64,000 bases of DNA, from assembly GCF_025717555.1 (NCBI RefSeq), contig NZ_JAJIRP010000007.1, positions 124,001-188,000 on the forward strand, written 5' to 3'. The notes below the pieces were generated by a model. It saw only the letters and a program-made list of their open reading frames with translations, was not told the DNA's origin and made no database searches. The position numbers and the translations under genes were made by a program. Below are positions 1 to 9,455 of this stretch, in pieces. Every line of letters starts with the position of its first letter. The first letter of the stretch is position 1. This DNA is from Paucibacter sp. B2R-40. Lineage in GTDB: Bacteria > Pseudomonadota > Gammaproteobacteria > Burkholderiales > Burkholderiaceae_C.

Positions 1-371
1 TCCCGCGCACGCATGCGGTCTTCGGTGCGATGGCGGACAAAGACCTGGACGGCATTTTTCAGAAAATGGCACCGCTGGTTGACGCTTGGCATTTCTGTGA
101 TCTTGAACTCCCACGCGCGGCCAAGGCTGAGGCCTTGCTGGCGCAGTTTGAGGCGCTATGTTCGGCCGGCGGCTTGAAGCCACCGAAAGAATTGAGCCTG
201 CATGTGCACCCGAGCCCCGCCGAAGCGCTGGCTGCGGCGACCGTTGCCGCCGACCCCGCTGATAGAATTCTGGTCTTCGGTTCCTTCTTCACCGTTGGCG
301 GTGTGCTCAAGAACGGTGTGCCGCGTTTGCAGGCCGGCAAGCCGCCTCAAACCAGCAGTTCTCAGTCTTGA
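1..371 (+). CDS. folC: Bifunctional folylpolyglutamate synthase/dihydrofolate synthase, C-terminal part
   Basis: This is the 3' end of a gene whose start lies before the window; the reading frame is open from base 3. The translation begins HAVFGAMADKD, the typical FolC motif in the Mur-ligase-like C-terminal domain, and ends with the FGSFFTVGGVL segment common to FolC C-termini. The enzyme adds glutamate to dihydropteroate and to folates in the cytoplasm. The SPOR-domain gene follows at once and cvpA-purF-metZ come after it, a common betaproteobacterial order. The identification rests on the C-terminal roughly 120 residues only. Confidence 0.85.
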   Translation, partial: PRTHAVFGAMADKDLDGIFQKMAPLVDAWHFCDLELPRAAKAEALLAQFEALCSAGGLKPPKELSLHVHPSPAEALAAATVAADPADRILVFGSFFTVGGVLKNGVPRLQAGKPPQTSSSQS

Positions 372-445
372 TTCCACGGCTTCCGCAAGGGAGCCGATTC
401 ATTTCGCTTCATCTCGTCGAGCCGGCTCACGCTGCCATTCTTGCC

Positions 446-1333
446 ATGGGTCTGTTGTCATTCTTTAAACGCGGTGAAGCCAATTCGGCCGCGACTTCAA
501 GCGCGAAGTCAGGGGCCAAATCGGGTGCAAAACCTGTGGCAGATGCCGCTGATGCGGTGCAGCATTTGCGCCTGCGCGCTCGCCATCGCCTGATCGGCGC
601 GGCACTGCTGGTTGGTATCGGAGTGATTGGCTTCCCGCTGCTGTTCGAGACCCAGCCCCGCCCGATTCCGGTTGATCTCCCGATTGACATCCCAGGCAAA
701 GAAGCCGTGCCGCCCCTGCGTGTACCGGCGCAACTTCAAGCACCGGCCTTGCCGCCGCTGCCCGCTCCGACCGAGCAGGCGGCAACGGACAACCCAGTTT
801 TGCCAGCTAGTGCTCAAAAGCAAGTGGGTGCCGGGTCTGCGGAAAAGGAGCCTGCCGCGACGCTGCCAGCAACCGGCACCGTCAAGCTCGATTCAATCAA
901 GCCTGAGCCTAGAACAGAAGCTAAAGCAGAACCCAAGCCGGAGCCAAAGGTTGAGCCCAAGCAGTTGGCAAAGCCCAGTGAAAAAACGCCTGACAAAAAG
1001 GTCGCGGAACATCATCCTGACAAGGCCGCCTCGCAGCAAGAGGCCGCCCGGGTGCAGTCGCTGCTGGAGGGTAAAGCCGGTCAGAGTAAAGCGGCTGAAT
1101 CGGGACAGCGCGCCATTGTTCAGGTGGGAGCTTTTGCCGATGCGAACGCAGCGCAAGAGGTTCGTATCAAGGTCGAAAAGCTTGGCCTGAAAACCTATAC
1201 GCAAGTGCTAGAGACGCCCGGCGGTAAGCGCGTGCGGGTGCGTGTGGGGCCGTTCGCCAGCAAAGATGAGGCGGACAAAGCCGCCGCAAAATTGCGCGCC
1301 AGCGGCTTGTCGCCGGCGGTGTTGACGCTTTGA
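446..1333 (+). CDS. SPOR domain-containing cell-division-type protein (DedD-like)
   Basis: The protein has 295 residues. A short cytoplasmic tail (MGLLSFFKRG) is followed by one transmembrane helix at about residues 49-66. Next comes a long low-complexity Pro/Lys/Glu/Ala linker in which KPEP-type repeats are visible, then a C-terminal SPOR domain from about residue 222 (IVQVGAFAD... VRVGPFASKDEAD). SPOR domains bind denuded septal peptidoglycan, so a role in division like that of DedD is likely. I chose ATG at 446 because it begins the family-typical N-terminus. An in-frame TTG at 368 would overlap folC and add an atypical extension. Confidence 0.85.
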   Translation: MGLLSFFKRGEANSAATSSAKSGAKSGAKPVADAADAVQHLRLRARHRLIGAALLVGIGVIGFPLLFETQPRPIPVDLPIDIPGKEAVPPLRVPAQLQAPALPPLPAPTEQAATDNPVLPASAQKQVGAGSAEKEPAATLPATGTVKLDSIKPEPRTEAKAEPKPEPKVEPKQLAKPSEKTPDKKVAEHHPDKAASQQEAARVQSLLEGKAGQSKAAESGQRAIVQVGAFADANAAQEVRIKVEKLGLKTYTQVLETPGGKRVRVRVGPFASKDEADKAAAKLRASGLSPAVLTL

Positions 1334-1363
1334 TGTCGGATTTGAATAGCGCGGTGGTCTTGT

Positions 1364-1864
1364 TTGAGTAACCTGACGAGTTGGGTCGACTGGGCCTTGT
1401 TGGCTCTGCTGGCCGGCTCGGCCTTGCTGGGCTTGTGGCGCGGCTTGGTGTTTGAGTTGCTGTCAATTGCTGGCTGGTTGATCGCCTATTTCGGCGCGCC
1501 CGCATTGGCACCCTTGGTGGAGTCTTGGCTGCCGCAGCAGCGCTTTGAGGCAGGCATGCTGCATGTGCTGGGCCTGAGCTTGAGTTTTATATTGATCTTG
1601 CTGGTTTGGACGCTGGGTGCGAAGTTGGTGCGGGCCTTGCTGCACGCAACCCCCTTGAGCGTGATCGACCGTTTGCTGGGTTGTATGTTTGGATTTTTGC
1701 GTGGCTTGCTGGTGTGCTTGATCATGGCTGTTTTGGTCAGCATGACGCCGGCCAAGGACTGGTCAAGTTGGCAAGAGTCACAACTGGCCGCTGGCTTGCA
1801 AAAAGTACTGCACGAAGTTCGTCCGGCGCTGCCGGATGAAGTGCTGAAATATGTCCCTGCCTGA
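1364..1864 (+). CDS. cvpA: CvpA family membrane protein
   Basis: The protein has 166 residues and about four transmembrane helices (near residues 8-28, 33-50, 65-85 and 105-125). The N-terminal WVDWALLALLAGSALLGLWRG pattern is typical of CvpA. The family is named for colicin V production and is linked to envelope homeostasis; the mechanism is unclear. It lies directly upstream of purF, the classic cvpA-purF pairing. The only near start in frame is TTG at 1364, because a stop lies at 1343-1345. The 30-base gap after the SPOR gene suggests one operon. Confidence 0.85.
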   Translation: MSNLTSWVDWALLALLAGSALLGLWRGLVFELLSIAGWLIAYFGAPALAPLVESWLPQQRFEAGMLHVLGLSLSFILILLVWTLGAKLVRALLHATPLSVIDRLLGCMFGFLRGLLVCLIMAVLVSMTPAKDWSSWQESQLAAGLQKVLHEVRPALPDEVLKYVPA

Positions 1865-1918
1865 GCCCGCGCTCAGGCCCTGAATTTTGTTTGTGTCCCT
1901 TCAAGACAAGGAAATACC

Positions 1919-3433
1919 ATGTGCGGCATCGTCGGCGTGATCTCTCGCTCACCGGTTAACCAGCTGATTTATGACGGACTGTTGCTGCTGCAGCATCGCG
2001 GTCAGGATGCTGCTGGCATCGTCACCATGCAGGGCAATAAATGCTTTATGCACAAGGCCCGTGGCATGGTGCGCGACGTCTTCCGCACACGCAATATGCG
2101 CGCCTTGCCAGGCAATATTGGGCTGGGCCAAACGCGCTACCCGACCGCCGGCAATGCCTATAACGAAGAAGAGGCGCAGCCTTTTTACGTCAACGCGCCA
2201 TTCGGTCTGGTCTTGGTTCATAACGGCAACCTGACCAACGCGCAAAGCTTGAAGACCGAGCTCTACGACATTGATCGCCGCCACATCAACACCGAAAGCG
2301 ATTCCGAAGTGCTGCTCAATGTGCTGGCGCATGAAATCGAGCAAGTCGTTCGCGACGCGCCGCTGAGCGCCGAAGGTTTGTTCAAAGCCGTGGCTGCGGT
2401 GCACAAGCGCATCAAGGGCTCATATGCGGTGATCGCGCTGATCGCCGGACACGGCATGTTGGCGTTTCGTGACCCCTTTGGTATTCGCCCGCTGTGCTTT
2501 GGTCAGGCGGAAAGCGGTGAACATATGGTGGCCAGCGAGAGTGTCGCGCTGGAGGGCACCGGCTTCAAATTGACGCGCGACGTTGCTCCCGGCGAGGCCT
2601 TGTTCATCGACATGGACGGCAAGTTGCATACACAGCAATGCGCCGAGAATCCGACGCTGAACCCCTGCATGTTCGAGTTTGTTTACCTGGCCCGCCCGGA
2701 CTCGGTGATGGACGGCATTTCGGTCTACCAAGCGCGGCTGAATATGGGTGAAACCCTGGCTCAGCGCTTGATCTCCACCATGCCTCCGAGCGACATCGAC
2801 GTGGTGATCCCGATTCCGGAGTCGAGCCGGCCGTCCGCGATGCAATTGGCGCACCGCATCGGTAAACCCTACCGGGAAGGTTTCGTCAAGAACCGCTATG
2901 TCGGCCGCACTTTCATCATGCCGGGCCAAGGCGAGCGCAAGAAGTCGGTGCGCCAAAAGCTCAACGCGATCGGGCTGGAATTCAAGAACCGCAATGTCTT
3001 GTTGGTGGATGATTCGATCGTGCGCGGCACCACCTCGAAGGAGATCGTGCAAATGGCCCGCGAGGCCGGGGCGCGCAAGGTCTATCTGGCCTCTGCCGCG
3101 CCACCGGTGCGCTACCGCAATGTCTATGGCATCGACATGCCGACCAGCGAAGAACTGGTTGCGCATAACCGCAGCAATGAGGAAATCCGGCAGTTCATCG
3201 GCGCCGATGCCTTGATCTATCAAGATGTTGATGCGATGAAGCGTGTGGTCGCCGCCTTGCAACCGGCCTTGGACGGCTTTGAGGCTTCGTGTTTCGACGG
3301 GATCTATGTCACCGGCGATGTGACCGCCGAAGATTTCGCCAAGCTCGAAGCACAGCGGCGCAGCCAAGGCGATGAAGAGGACGGCCCGGCGCGCACGCGG
3401 CTGGCTTTGCAAAGCGGGGGTGATGGCCGATGA
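1919..3433 (+). CDS. purF: Amidophosphoribosyltransferase
   Basis: PurF catalyses the first committed step of purine synthesis, PRPP plus glutamine to phosphoribosylamine. The 504-residue protein starts MCGIVGV, so Cys2 is the N-terminal nucleophile of the class II glutamine amidotransferase domain. The C-terminal half carries the PRPP-binding phosphoribosyltransferase motif [15 protein letters not shown] Shine-Dalgarno-like AAGGAAA lies just before the ATG. It overlaps metZ by 4 bases, which indicates translational coupling. The length fits the family. Confidence 0.97.
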   Translation: MCGIVGVISRSPVNQLIYDGLLLLQHRGQDAAGIVTMQGNKCFMHKARGMVRDVFRTRNMRALPGNIGLGQTRYPTAGNAYNEEEAQPFYVNAPFGLVLVHNGNLTNAQSLKTELYDIDRRHINTESDSEVLLNVLAHEIEQVVRDAPLSAEGLFKAVAAVHKRIKGSYAVIALIAGHGMLAFRDPFGIRPLCFGQAESGEHMVASESVALEGTGFKLTRDVAPGEALFIDMDGKLHTQQCAENPTLNPCMFEFVYLARPDSVMDGISVYQARLNMGETLAQRLISTMPPSDIDVVIPIPESSRPSAMQLAHRIGKPYREGFVKNRYVGRTFIMPGQGERKKSVRQKLNAIGLEFKNRNVLLVDDSIVRGTTSKEIVQMAREAGARKVYLASAAPPVRYRNVYGIDMPTSEELVAHNRSNEEIRQFIGADALIYQDVDAMKRVVAALQPALDGFEASCFDGIYVTGDVTAEDFAKLEAQRRSQGDEEDGPARTRLALQSGGDGR

Positions 3434-4671
3434 GCAGTGAAGAAGCTCGCCGCCTTGCCCGCGCGCAGTTGCCGGACGGTTTGCGTCCCGAGACCTTGGC
3501 CGTGCGCCTGGCCCTCGCGCCCAGCCAGCATGGCGAGAACTCGGAAGCATTGTTTCTGACCAGCGCTTATGTGCAGCCCGATGCGCAGACCTCGGCGCAG
3601 CGCTTTGCCGCGTCGGAAGACTTCACCTACTCGCGCACCAGCAACCCGACGGTGCGCAGTTTGGAGTTGCGCCTGGCGGCGATGGAAGGCACGGAAGGCG
3701 CAATCGCCACGTCGACCGGCATGAGCGCCATCCTGCTTTTGTGCATGGGCTTGCTCAAGGCCGGCGACCATGTGATCTGCTCGCGCTCGGTGTTTGGCTC
3801 GACGATCAATCTGTTCGCCAAAGAGTTCGGCAAATTCGGTGTCGACACCACCTTTGTCTCGCAAACCGATCTGCAGGAATGGCAGTCGGCGATTCGGCCC
3901 AACACGCGTATTTTGTTCGCCGAAACGCCGACCAACCCGCTGACTGAAGTCTGCGATATCCGCGCGTTGGCCGATATGGCCCATGCCGGCGGCTCATTGC
4001 TGGTGGTGGACAACACCTATTCCACCCCGGCCCTGCAACAGCCGGCCAAACTTGGTGCGGATCTGGTCATGCACTCAGCGACCAAATATATGGACGGCCA
4101 GGGCCGGGTCATGGGTGGCGCGCTTTGTGGTCCCAATCACCTGATCAAGGACATTTTCGCCCCGGTCCTGCGCACCGTCGGCATGACGCTTGCCCCGTTC
4201 AATGCCTGGGTGATTCTCAAGGGCCTGGAAACGCTGAACTTGCGCATGCGAGCGCAGAGCGAACAAGCGCTGGCCGTGGCGCGCTGGTTGGAGGCGCGGC
4301 CCGAAGTGGCGCGCGTCTATTGCCCCGCGTTGCCTTCGCACCCACAGCACCAATTGGCGATGCGCCAGCAGTCGGGGCAGGGCGGGGCGGTGCTGTCGTT
4401 CGAGTTGCGCGCGGCGACGCCCGAAGCCGCACGTGCGGCTGCCTTTCATGTCATCGACAGCACCCGAGTGCTCAGCATCGCCACCAATCTGGGCGATACC
4501 AAGTCCATCATCACGCATCCTGCCACCACCTCGCATGGGCGCCTCAGCGAAGCTCAGCGCCAGGCCGCCGGCATCAGCCAAGGTCTGATTCGCCTTGCCG
4601 TCGGGCTGGAGCATGTTGACGACATCACCGACGACTTGCTGCGTGGACTTTCTACTTTGCCATCCCTATGA
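3430..4671 (+). CDS. metZ: O-succinylhomoserine sulfhydrylase
   Basis: This 413-residue PLP enzyme of the Cys/Met metabolism family makes homocysteine from O-succinylhomoserine and sulfide. Visible features are [10 protein letters not shown] (substrate/PLP phosphate region), [12 protein letters not shown], and [11 protein letters not shown] with the PLP-binding lysine. The position right after purF is typical of metZ in pseudomonads and Burkholderiales and favours MetZ over MetB or MetC. It overlaps purF and gltX by 4 bases each (ATGA-type junctions). Confidence 0.93.
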   Translation: MSSEEARRLARAQLPDGLRPETLAVRLALAPSQHGENSEALFLTSAYVQPDAQTSAQRFAASEDFTYSRTSNPTVRSLELRLAAMEGTEGAIATSTGMSAILLLCMGLLKAGDHVICSRSVFGSTINLFAKEFGKFGVDTTFVSQTDLQEWQSAIRPNTRILFAETPTNPLTEVCDIRALADMAHAGGSLLVVDNTYSTPALQQPAKLGADLVMHSATKYMDGQGRVMGGALCGPNHLIKDIFAPVLRTVGMTLAPFNAWVILKGLETLNLRMRAQSEQALAVARWLEARPEVARVYCPALPSHPQHQLAMRQQSGQGGAVLSFELRAATPEAARAAAFHVIDSTRVLSIATNLGDTKSIITHPATTSHGRLSEAQRQAAGISQGLIRLAVGLEHVDDITDDLLRGLSTLPSL

Positions 4672-6071
4672 GCCAAAACCCATCTACCCCCGTCCGCACG
4701 CGTATCGCGCCTTCACCCACCGGCTTTTTGCATCTGGGTACCGCCCGCACGGCCCTTTTCTCTTGGGCCTATGCACGCCACTTCGGCGGCCAGTTTGTGC
4801 TGCGTATCGAAGACACCGACGTTGCCCGTTCGACCCAGGACTCGGTCGAGCAGATCCTCGCTTCGATGCAGTGGTTGGGGCTGGACTATGACGAAGGCCC
4901 GATTTACCAGATGCAGCGGCTGGAGCGCTATAGCGCCGTCGTTGAGCAATTGATAGCCGAGGGCAAGGCCTATCGCTGTTACTGTTCGCCGGCAGAATTG
5001 GATGAAATGCGCGAAGCGCAGCGCGCACGTGGTGAAAAAACGCATTACGACCGCCGCTGGCGGCCGGAGCCCGGCAAGGTCTTGCCGGCCGCACCCGAAG
5101 GCGTGCAGCCGGTCGTGCGTTTCAAGAACCCGCTCGAAGGTGATGTGACCTGGGACGATGTGGTCAAAGGCCCCATCACCATCAACAACCGCGAGATCGA
5201 CGACCTGATCATCGTCCGCCCGGATGGTGTGCCGACTTATAACTTCTGCGTTGTGGTCGACGACTGGGACATGAACATCAGCCATGTCTTCCGCGGCGAT
5301 GAGCATGTCAACAACACGCCTTGGCAGATCAATATCTTCAATGCGCTCGGCGCGCCATTGCCGCAGTTTGGCCATGTGCCGGTGATTCTGGGTGATGACG
5401 GCCAGAAATTGTCCAAGCGTCGAGGCGCGGTCAGTGTGACCGCCTATGAAGATGCCGGCTATTTGCCCGAGGCGATGTTGAACTATCTGTCGCGCCTGGG
5501 CTGGAGCCATGGAGATGAAGAGCTGTTCTCGCGCGAGCAATTGGTGGCTTGGTTTGATGGCTCGCACTTGAGTAAGAGTCCGGCGCAATGGGACCCCGCC
5601 AAGTTGGAGTGGGTCAATAGCCAGTACATCAAGCAAGCCGATGACGCGCGACTGGCCGTTTTGGTCGCGGCTCAACTGCTTAAACGCGGCTTGACGGTTG
5701 ACGTTGCGACCCTGGTTCCAATGTGCGCGCTGTTCAAGGATCGGTGTGCTACTACGGTCGCCCTGGCGGACTGGTTGATCATGTACTTCGCACCGGTTGC
5801 GCCAACAGCAGAGGATTTGGCGGCGCATCTGACCGAAGCAGTCAAGCCGGCGCTTCAAACCTTGGCGATCAAGCTGGCTGAGGCCGAATGGAGCAAGATG
5901 GGCATTGCCGCAGCGATCAAGGAAACCATCACTGCCCACGGCATCAAGATGCCTTTGCTGGCTATGCCAGTGCGTGCTTTGGTGTGTGGACGCGTGCAAA
6001 CACCGAGCGTGGACGCCGTACTGGCCTTGTTCACAAAAGAAATTGTCATCGATCGCTTGCGCTCCAGTTGA
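4668..6071 (+). CDS. gltX: Glutamate--tRNA ligase
   Basis: This 467-residue class I aminoacyl-tRNA synthetase has the HIGH-type motif in PSPTGFLHLGTARTA near the N-terminus and the KMSKS-type motif KLSKRRG near residue 250. The C-terminal anticodon-binding region is present. It charges tRNA-Glu. Two copies of tRNA-Glu(UUC) lie just downstream in their own transcription units. It overlaps metZ by 4 bases and closes the + strand block that begins with folC. Confidence 0.96.
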   Translation: MSQNPSTPVRTRIAPSPTGFLHLGTARTALFSWAYARHFGGQFVLRIEDTDVARSTQDSVEQILASMQWLGLDYDEGPIYQMQRLERYSAVVEQLIAEGKAYRCYCSPAELDEMREAQRARGEKTHYDRRWRPEPGKVLPAAPEGVQPVVRFKNPLEGDVTWDDVVKGPITINNREIDDLIIVRPDGVPTYNFCVVVDDWDMNISHVFRGDEHVNNTPWQINIFNALGAPLPQFGHVPVILGDDGQKLSKRRGAVSVTAYEDAGYLPEAMLNYLSRLGWSHGDEELFSREQLVAWFDGSHLSKSPAQWDPAKLEWVNSQYIKQADDARLAVLVAAQLLKRGLTVDVATLVPMCALFKDRCATTVALADWLIMYFAPVAPTAEDLAAHLTEAVKPALQTLAIKLAEAEWSKMGIAAAIKETITAHGIKMPLLAMPVRALVCGRVQTPSVDAVLALFTKEIVIDRLRSS

Positions 6072-6086
6072 AATTCATACTACAAT
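6057..6086 (+). promoter_or_regulatory. Probable sigma-70 promoter of the first tRNA operon
   Basis: A -35-like TTGCGC (6057-6062) is separated by 18 bases from a -10-like TACAAT (6081-6086). It lies at the very end of gltX, about 65 bases before the first tRNA. The leader word GCTTGAACAGCGCGA (6096-6110) recurs before the second tRNA operon at 6665-6679. Confidence 0.55.
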
Positions 6087-6152
6087 CTATGTCTTGCTTG
6101 AACAGCGCGAAACGCTAGGGCATCAACTAAGTTGACGTTCTGGAGTTTTTAA

Positions 6153-6228
<76 letters not shown>

Positions 6229-6292
6229 AATATTATCGGTGTAATGTTGATACTATTTGGATGGCGCGCAGTTCAGGAAAGTAGAAGGTTTA

Positions 6293-6368
6293 GTCCCCTT
6301 CGTCTAGAGGCCTAGGACACCACCCTTTCACGGTGACTACAGGGGTTCGAATCCCCTAGGGGACGCCA
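6293..6368 (+). tRNA. tRNA-Glu (TTC), copy 1
   Basis: The gene is 76 bases with encoded CCA. The acceptor stem GTCCCCT pairs with AGGGGAC, and the T arm contains GGTTCGAATCC. The anticodon in the CCCTTTCACGG arm is TTC. It is identical to the copy at 6826. Confidence 0.97.
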
Positions 6369-6462
6369 AGTTTTACAAAACTTGGTAGTTGTTTGAAAGA
6401 GTTAAAAAATTTCAAAACAACTACAAATTTGTTAAGTATATATGTGATACACTTATATACAT

Positions 6463-6539
6463 GGAGTGGTAGTTCAGTTGGTTAGAATACCGGCCTGTCA
6501 CGCCGGGGGTCGCGGGTTCGAGTCCCGTCCACTCCGCCA
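6463..6539 (+). tRNA. tRNA-Asp (GTC), copy 1
   Basis: The gene is 77 bases with encoded CCA. The acceptor stem GGAGTGG pairs with CCACTCC. The anticodon stem CCGGC/GCCGG holds the loop CTGTCAC, so the anticodon is GTC. It is identical to the copy at 6979. Confidence 0.97.
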
Positions 6540-6609
6540 AAATTGTGACGTTCAGCAAAATGCTGAATTAGGTTGAAGCAGCGAGATATTTGCTGTTAGG
6601 TATCGCTAA

Positions 6610-6639
6610 AAGCGGCCAAGAAATTGGCCGCTTGTTTTT
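6610..6639 (+). terminator. Intrinsic terminator of the first tRNA operon
   Basis: A 10-bp perfect stem (AAGCGGCCAA with TTGGCCGCTT) with a GAAA tetraloop is followed by GTTTTT. It lies between the two tRNA sets, so they are separately transcribed. Confidence 0.9.
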
Positions 6640-6691
6640 GAGTAGTGCAGTATTGAATAATCGAGCTTGAACAGCGCGATGCCCGGAATTT

Positions 6692-6767
<76 letters not shown>

Positions 6768-6825
6768 TTTGCTTTCGGGCGAGTGGTTGGCGCGCGGTTC
6801 AAGTAGATAAGATTTAGAAGGTTTA

Positions 6826-6901
6826 GTCCCCTTCGTCTAGAGGCCTAGGACACCACCCTTTCACGGTGACTACAGGGGTTCGAATCCCCTAGGGGACGCC
6901 A
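6826..6901 (+). tRNA. tRNA-Glu (TTC), copy 2
   Basis: The sequence matches the gene at 6293-6368. The upstream words AGAAGGTTTA and GGCGCGC are also shared with copy 1, while most of the spacer differs. Confidence 0.97.
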
Positions 6902-6978
6902 AGTTTGACAATGCTTGGTATTCATCAGATTGATGGATACAAATTTTGTTCGATGCGCTGAAGCAATTCAGCACATTT

Positions 6979-7055
6979 GGAGTGGTAGTTCAGTTGGTTA
7001 GAATACCGGCCTGTCACGCCGGGGGTCGCGGGTTCGAGTCCCGTCCACTCCGCCA
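6979..7055 (+). tRNA. tRNA-Asp (GTC), copy 2
   Basis: The sequence matches the gene at 6463-6539. It is the last gene of the second tRNA operon and is followed at once by a terminator. Confidence 0.97.
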
Positions 7056-7061
7056 ATATTG

Positions 7062-7099
7062 AAAGCCCCGGAAACATTTGTTTCCGGGGCTTTTTCTTT
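7062..7099 (+). terminator. Intrinsic terminator of the second tRNA operon
   Basis: A 14-bp perfect stem (AAAGCCCCGGAAAC with GTTTCCGGGGCTTT) with an ATTT loop runs into TTCTTTT. The remaining 7100-7216 stretch before the lexA stop shows no other feature. Confidence 0.92.
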
Positions 7100-7216
7100 T
7101 GCTGGTACAGCTTAGGCATCTTCTGGCCATTGCTGCATCAACTTGGATGTACAGCAAGATATCTCAATCGATAGAAACCGAGTTTGTCTGCAAGTCAAAC
7201 TCAGCTTCACCATAGT

Positions 7217-7948
7217 TCAGAGAAACATCTGATTTCGTATCAATCCCACTGCCAAGCCCTCAAGCGAGAAACTTTCGTCGCCGGACTTAATCAGAATGGG
7301 TGAGAACTCAGGGTTCTCCGGCAAAAGCTCAATACCGCTGCGGTTGCGTTTAAATCGTTTCACCGTGACTTCGTCACCAATGCGGGCCACCACGATTTGG
7401 CCGTTGCTGGCTTCACTGATCTTCTGGACGGCCAGCAAGTCGCCGTCCATGATGCCTATGTCTTTCATGCTCATGCCCCGCACTTTGAGCAAGAAATCCG
7501 GTTGGCGGACGAACATATTCGCTTCAACGGTATAACTTTGTTCAATATGTTCTTGTGCCAGGATGGGTTGGCCCGCCGCTACCCGGCCTACCAGCGGCAA
7601 CGTGAGCTGCGCCAAGCTCGCCAGTGGTAGGCTGAATTGAGTGTCAAACGATCGCTGTTTTGACTCTGGTTCGGTGGCTTTGCGGCCGTCTCGCGCATCC
7701 CGGGCCTCGTTCAGGGCGCGCAATGTGTCAGACTTCAGCCTGATGCCTCTCGAAGTGCCGCCCACCAACTCGATCACGCCTTTGCGGGCAAGGGCTTGCA
7801 AATGTTCTTCGGCGGCATTGGCGGAGCGAAATCCCAACTCCCGTGCAATTTCGGCTCGGGTCGGTGGTGCGCCGGTGCTTTCAATGGCGCTGCGAACTAA
7901 GTCGAGGATTTGCTGTTGGCGGGCGGTGAGTTTGGGGCTGACATCCAT
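7217..7948 (-). CDS. lexA: LexA repressor
   Basis: LexA (243 residues) represses the SOS regulon and cleaves itself when RecA filaments form. The N-terminal winged helix starts [12 protein letters not shown] and has the recognition-type segment [22 protein letters not shown]. The cleavage site is the Ala-Gly in GRVAAGQPI. The catalytic serine lies in GMSMKD and the lysine in DEVTVKRF. The protein is longer than E. coli LexA because of a linker of about 40 residues before the cleavage site. AGAGGA precedes the ATG. Two SOS boxes upstream indicate autoregulation. Confidence 0.97.
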   Translation of the reverse strand: MDVSPKLTARQQQILDLVRSAIESTGAPPTRAEIARELGFRSANAAEEHLQALARKGVIELVGGTSRGIRLKSDTLRALNEARDARDGRKATEPESKQRSFDTQFSLPLASLAQLTLPLVGRVAAGQPILAQEHIEQSYTVEANMFVRQPDFLLKVRGMSMKDIGIMDGDLLAVQKISEASNGQIVVARIGDEVTVKRFKRNRSGIELLPENPEFSPILIKSGDESFSLEGLAVGLIRNQMFL

Positions 7949-7971
7949 GGAAGTCCTCTGCTATTGCTGGC

Positions 7972-7987
7972 CTGAATATATATCCAG
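7972..7987. promoter_or_regulatory. lexA: LexA binding site (SOS box) 1
   Basis: CTGAATATATATCCAG fits the CTG-N10-CAG consensus with an AT-rich core. It lies 23 bases upstream of the lexA start and between lexA and the divergent asparaginase gene. Confidence 0.8.
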
Positions 7988-7990
7988 TAA

Positions 7991-8006
7991 CTGTATTTTC
8001 ATCCAG
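7991..8006. promoter_or_regulatory. lexA: LexA binding site (SOS box) 2
   Basis: CTGTATTTTCATCCAG fits CTG-N10-CAG. It is separated from box 1 by only 3 bases, so the dyad centres are 19 bases apart, and it sits 11 bases before the TTG of the asparaginase gene. Confidence 0.75.
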
Positions 8007-8017
8007 GTTGACGAAAA

Positions 8018-8995
8018 TTGCAAAACACAAATGAACTGATCAGTGGTTTGTCCCAAACAAACCGAGCGGATTTGGTGGTGCTATTGGGCACCGGCGGCAC
8101 GATTGCCGGCACGGCACAAGATGCGGCCGACAACGTCGGCTATCAGGCGGCGCAGTTGGGCGTTGCTGAATTGGTGCAGGCTATTCCGCCCTTGGGGCGA
8201 CGGCGGTTAGAAACCGAGCAAGTTGCCCAACTAGACAGCAAGGACATGGACTTTGCGACATGGCAAAAGCTCGCAACGCGCGTGGCCGCGCATTTGGCCA
8301 GGCCCGAAGTAGCGGGTATCGTCATCACCCACGGTACCGATACCTTGGAGGAAACCGCTTACTTTTTGCATCGCGTATTGGCTCCTAGCAAGCCGCTGGT
8401 GTTGACCGCTGCGATGCGGCCTGCGACAGCGCTGCAAACAGACGGACCGCAGAATCTGCTGGATGCCGTCAATGTCGCACTTGACCCTCAAGCGCACGGC
8501 GTGTTGGTCGTTTTTGCGGGTGCCGTGCATTCGGCCGCTCAAGTGCGCAAGATTCACAGTTACCGGGTGGACGCTTTCGCTTCGGTTGATGGTGCAAGGT
8601 TGGCCGTGGTGGAAGAGGGTGCGGTTCGATGGCTGGGCGGGCTTGAAGGCGGGCAGCCGCCCTTTGGGCTGAGCATTGTCAGTGCCGCCGCAGCAAATTG
8701 GCCGCGCGTGGAAGTCTTGCTGAACTACGCAGGCGCTGACGGTGCGGTGGTCGATGCGCTGGTCAATTCCGGCGTGAATGGGCTGGTGGTAGCAGGCACC
8801 GGCAATGGCAGTCTGTCGCTGAAATTGGACGCCGCCTTGCGCGCAGCCCAGGCACGGGGGGTGGCCGTGCTGCGCAGCACTCGCTGTGATGCCGGCCCGG
8901 TGACCGAGTCCGCAGACGCCTTGCCCAGCGCCGGTGCGCTCAGCCCGGTCAAGGCCCGGGTCGAGCTTTTGCTCAGGCTGATGGCGGCCGGCTAA
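8018..8995 (+). CDS. Asparaginase
   Basis: This 325-residue asparaginase/glutaminase-family protein hydrolyses asparagine to aspartate and ammonia. LLGTGGTIAGT holds the first catalytic threonine, and HGTDTLEETAYF holds the second Thr-Asp pair; AAMRP follows with the usual spacing. No signal peptide is present, so it is probably cytoplasmic. The start is uncertain: TTG at 8018 has no clear Shine-Dalgarno sequence, and an in-frame TTG at 8048 would put the GTGGT motif at the usual distance. It diverges from lexA and shares its SOS boxes. Confidence 0.9.
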   Translation: MQNTNELISGLSQTNRADLVVLLGTGGTIAGTAQDAADNVGYQAAQLGVAELVQAIPPLGRRRLETEQVAQLDSKDMDFATWQKLATRVAAHLARPEVAGIVITHGTDTLEETAYFLHRVLAPSKPLVLTAAMRPATALQTDGPQNLLDAVNVALDPQAHGVLVVFAGAVHSAAQVRKIHSYRVDAFASVDGARLAVVEEGAVRWLGGLEGGQPPFGLSIVSAAAANWPRVEVLLNYAGADGAVVDALVNSGVNGLVVAGTGNGSLSLKLDAALRAAQARGVAVLRSTRCDAGPVTESADALPSAGALSPVKARVELLLRLMAAG

Positions 8996-9006
8996 CTGGC
9001 CGCCAT
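8981..9006. terminator. Hairpin between convergent genes
   Basis: ATGGCGGCC and GGCCGCCAT form a 9-bp perfect stem with an 8-base loop. It spans the end of the asparaginase gene and faces the ohr 3' end. It lacks a long T tract, so it may be a weak bidirectional terminator. Confidence 0.45.
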
Positions 9007-9012
9007 CGAGTC

Positions 9013-9438
9013 TTAGACCACTGTCAAGGTCACGTCGATATTGCCGCGCGTGGCGTTGGAGTAGGGGCAGACCTGGTGAGCTGCTTGGACCAATTGTTCG
9101 GCGGCTTCGCGGGCCATGCCGGGCAGGCTGATATGCAAGGCCACCTGGATGCTGAAGCCGGTTGGGATCGGGCCAATGCCCACATCGGCGGTGATGGACA
9201 AATCCGCCGGCAGGGCAGTTTTTGTCTTGCCCGCAACTGCCTTCATCGCGCCGATGAAACAGGCCGAATAGCCCGCCGCAAACAACTGCTCCGGGTTGGT
9301 GCCAGGGCCACCTGCGCCGCCCAGTTCTTTGGGGGTCGACAAGGTGACGCTGAGCGTCCCGTCCGGTGTGGCCGACTTGCCTTCGCGGCCGCCGGTCGAG
9401 GTGGCGTGGGCGGTGTATAAAACTTTTTCGAGTGCCAT
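9013..9438 (-). CDS. ohr: Organic hydroperoxide resistance protein (Ohr)
   Basis: Ohr (141 residues, OsmC fold) is a thiol peroxidase that reduces organic hydroperoxides. The two redox cysteines are visible in [12 protein letters not shown] and [12 protein letters not shown], and the N-terminus [14 protein letters not shown] is typical. ATG at 9438 begins the family-typical [10 protein letters not shown] with a GAAGAAAG upstream; the in-frame TTG at 9459 would overlap ohrR and is less likely. It follows ohrR on the same strand. Confidence 0.93.
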   Translation of the reverse strand: MALEKVLYTAHATSTGGREGKSATPDGTLSVTLSTPKELGGAGGPGTNPEQLFAAGYSACFIGAMKAVAGKTKTALPADLSITADVGIGPIPTGFSIQVALHISLPGMAREAAEQLVQAAHQVCPYSNATRGNIDVTLTVV

Positions 9439-9455
9439 TTTGTTGAGGTCTTTCT

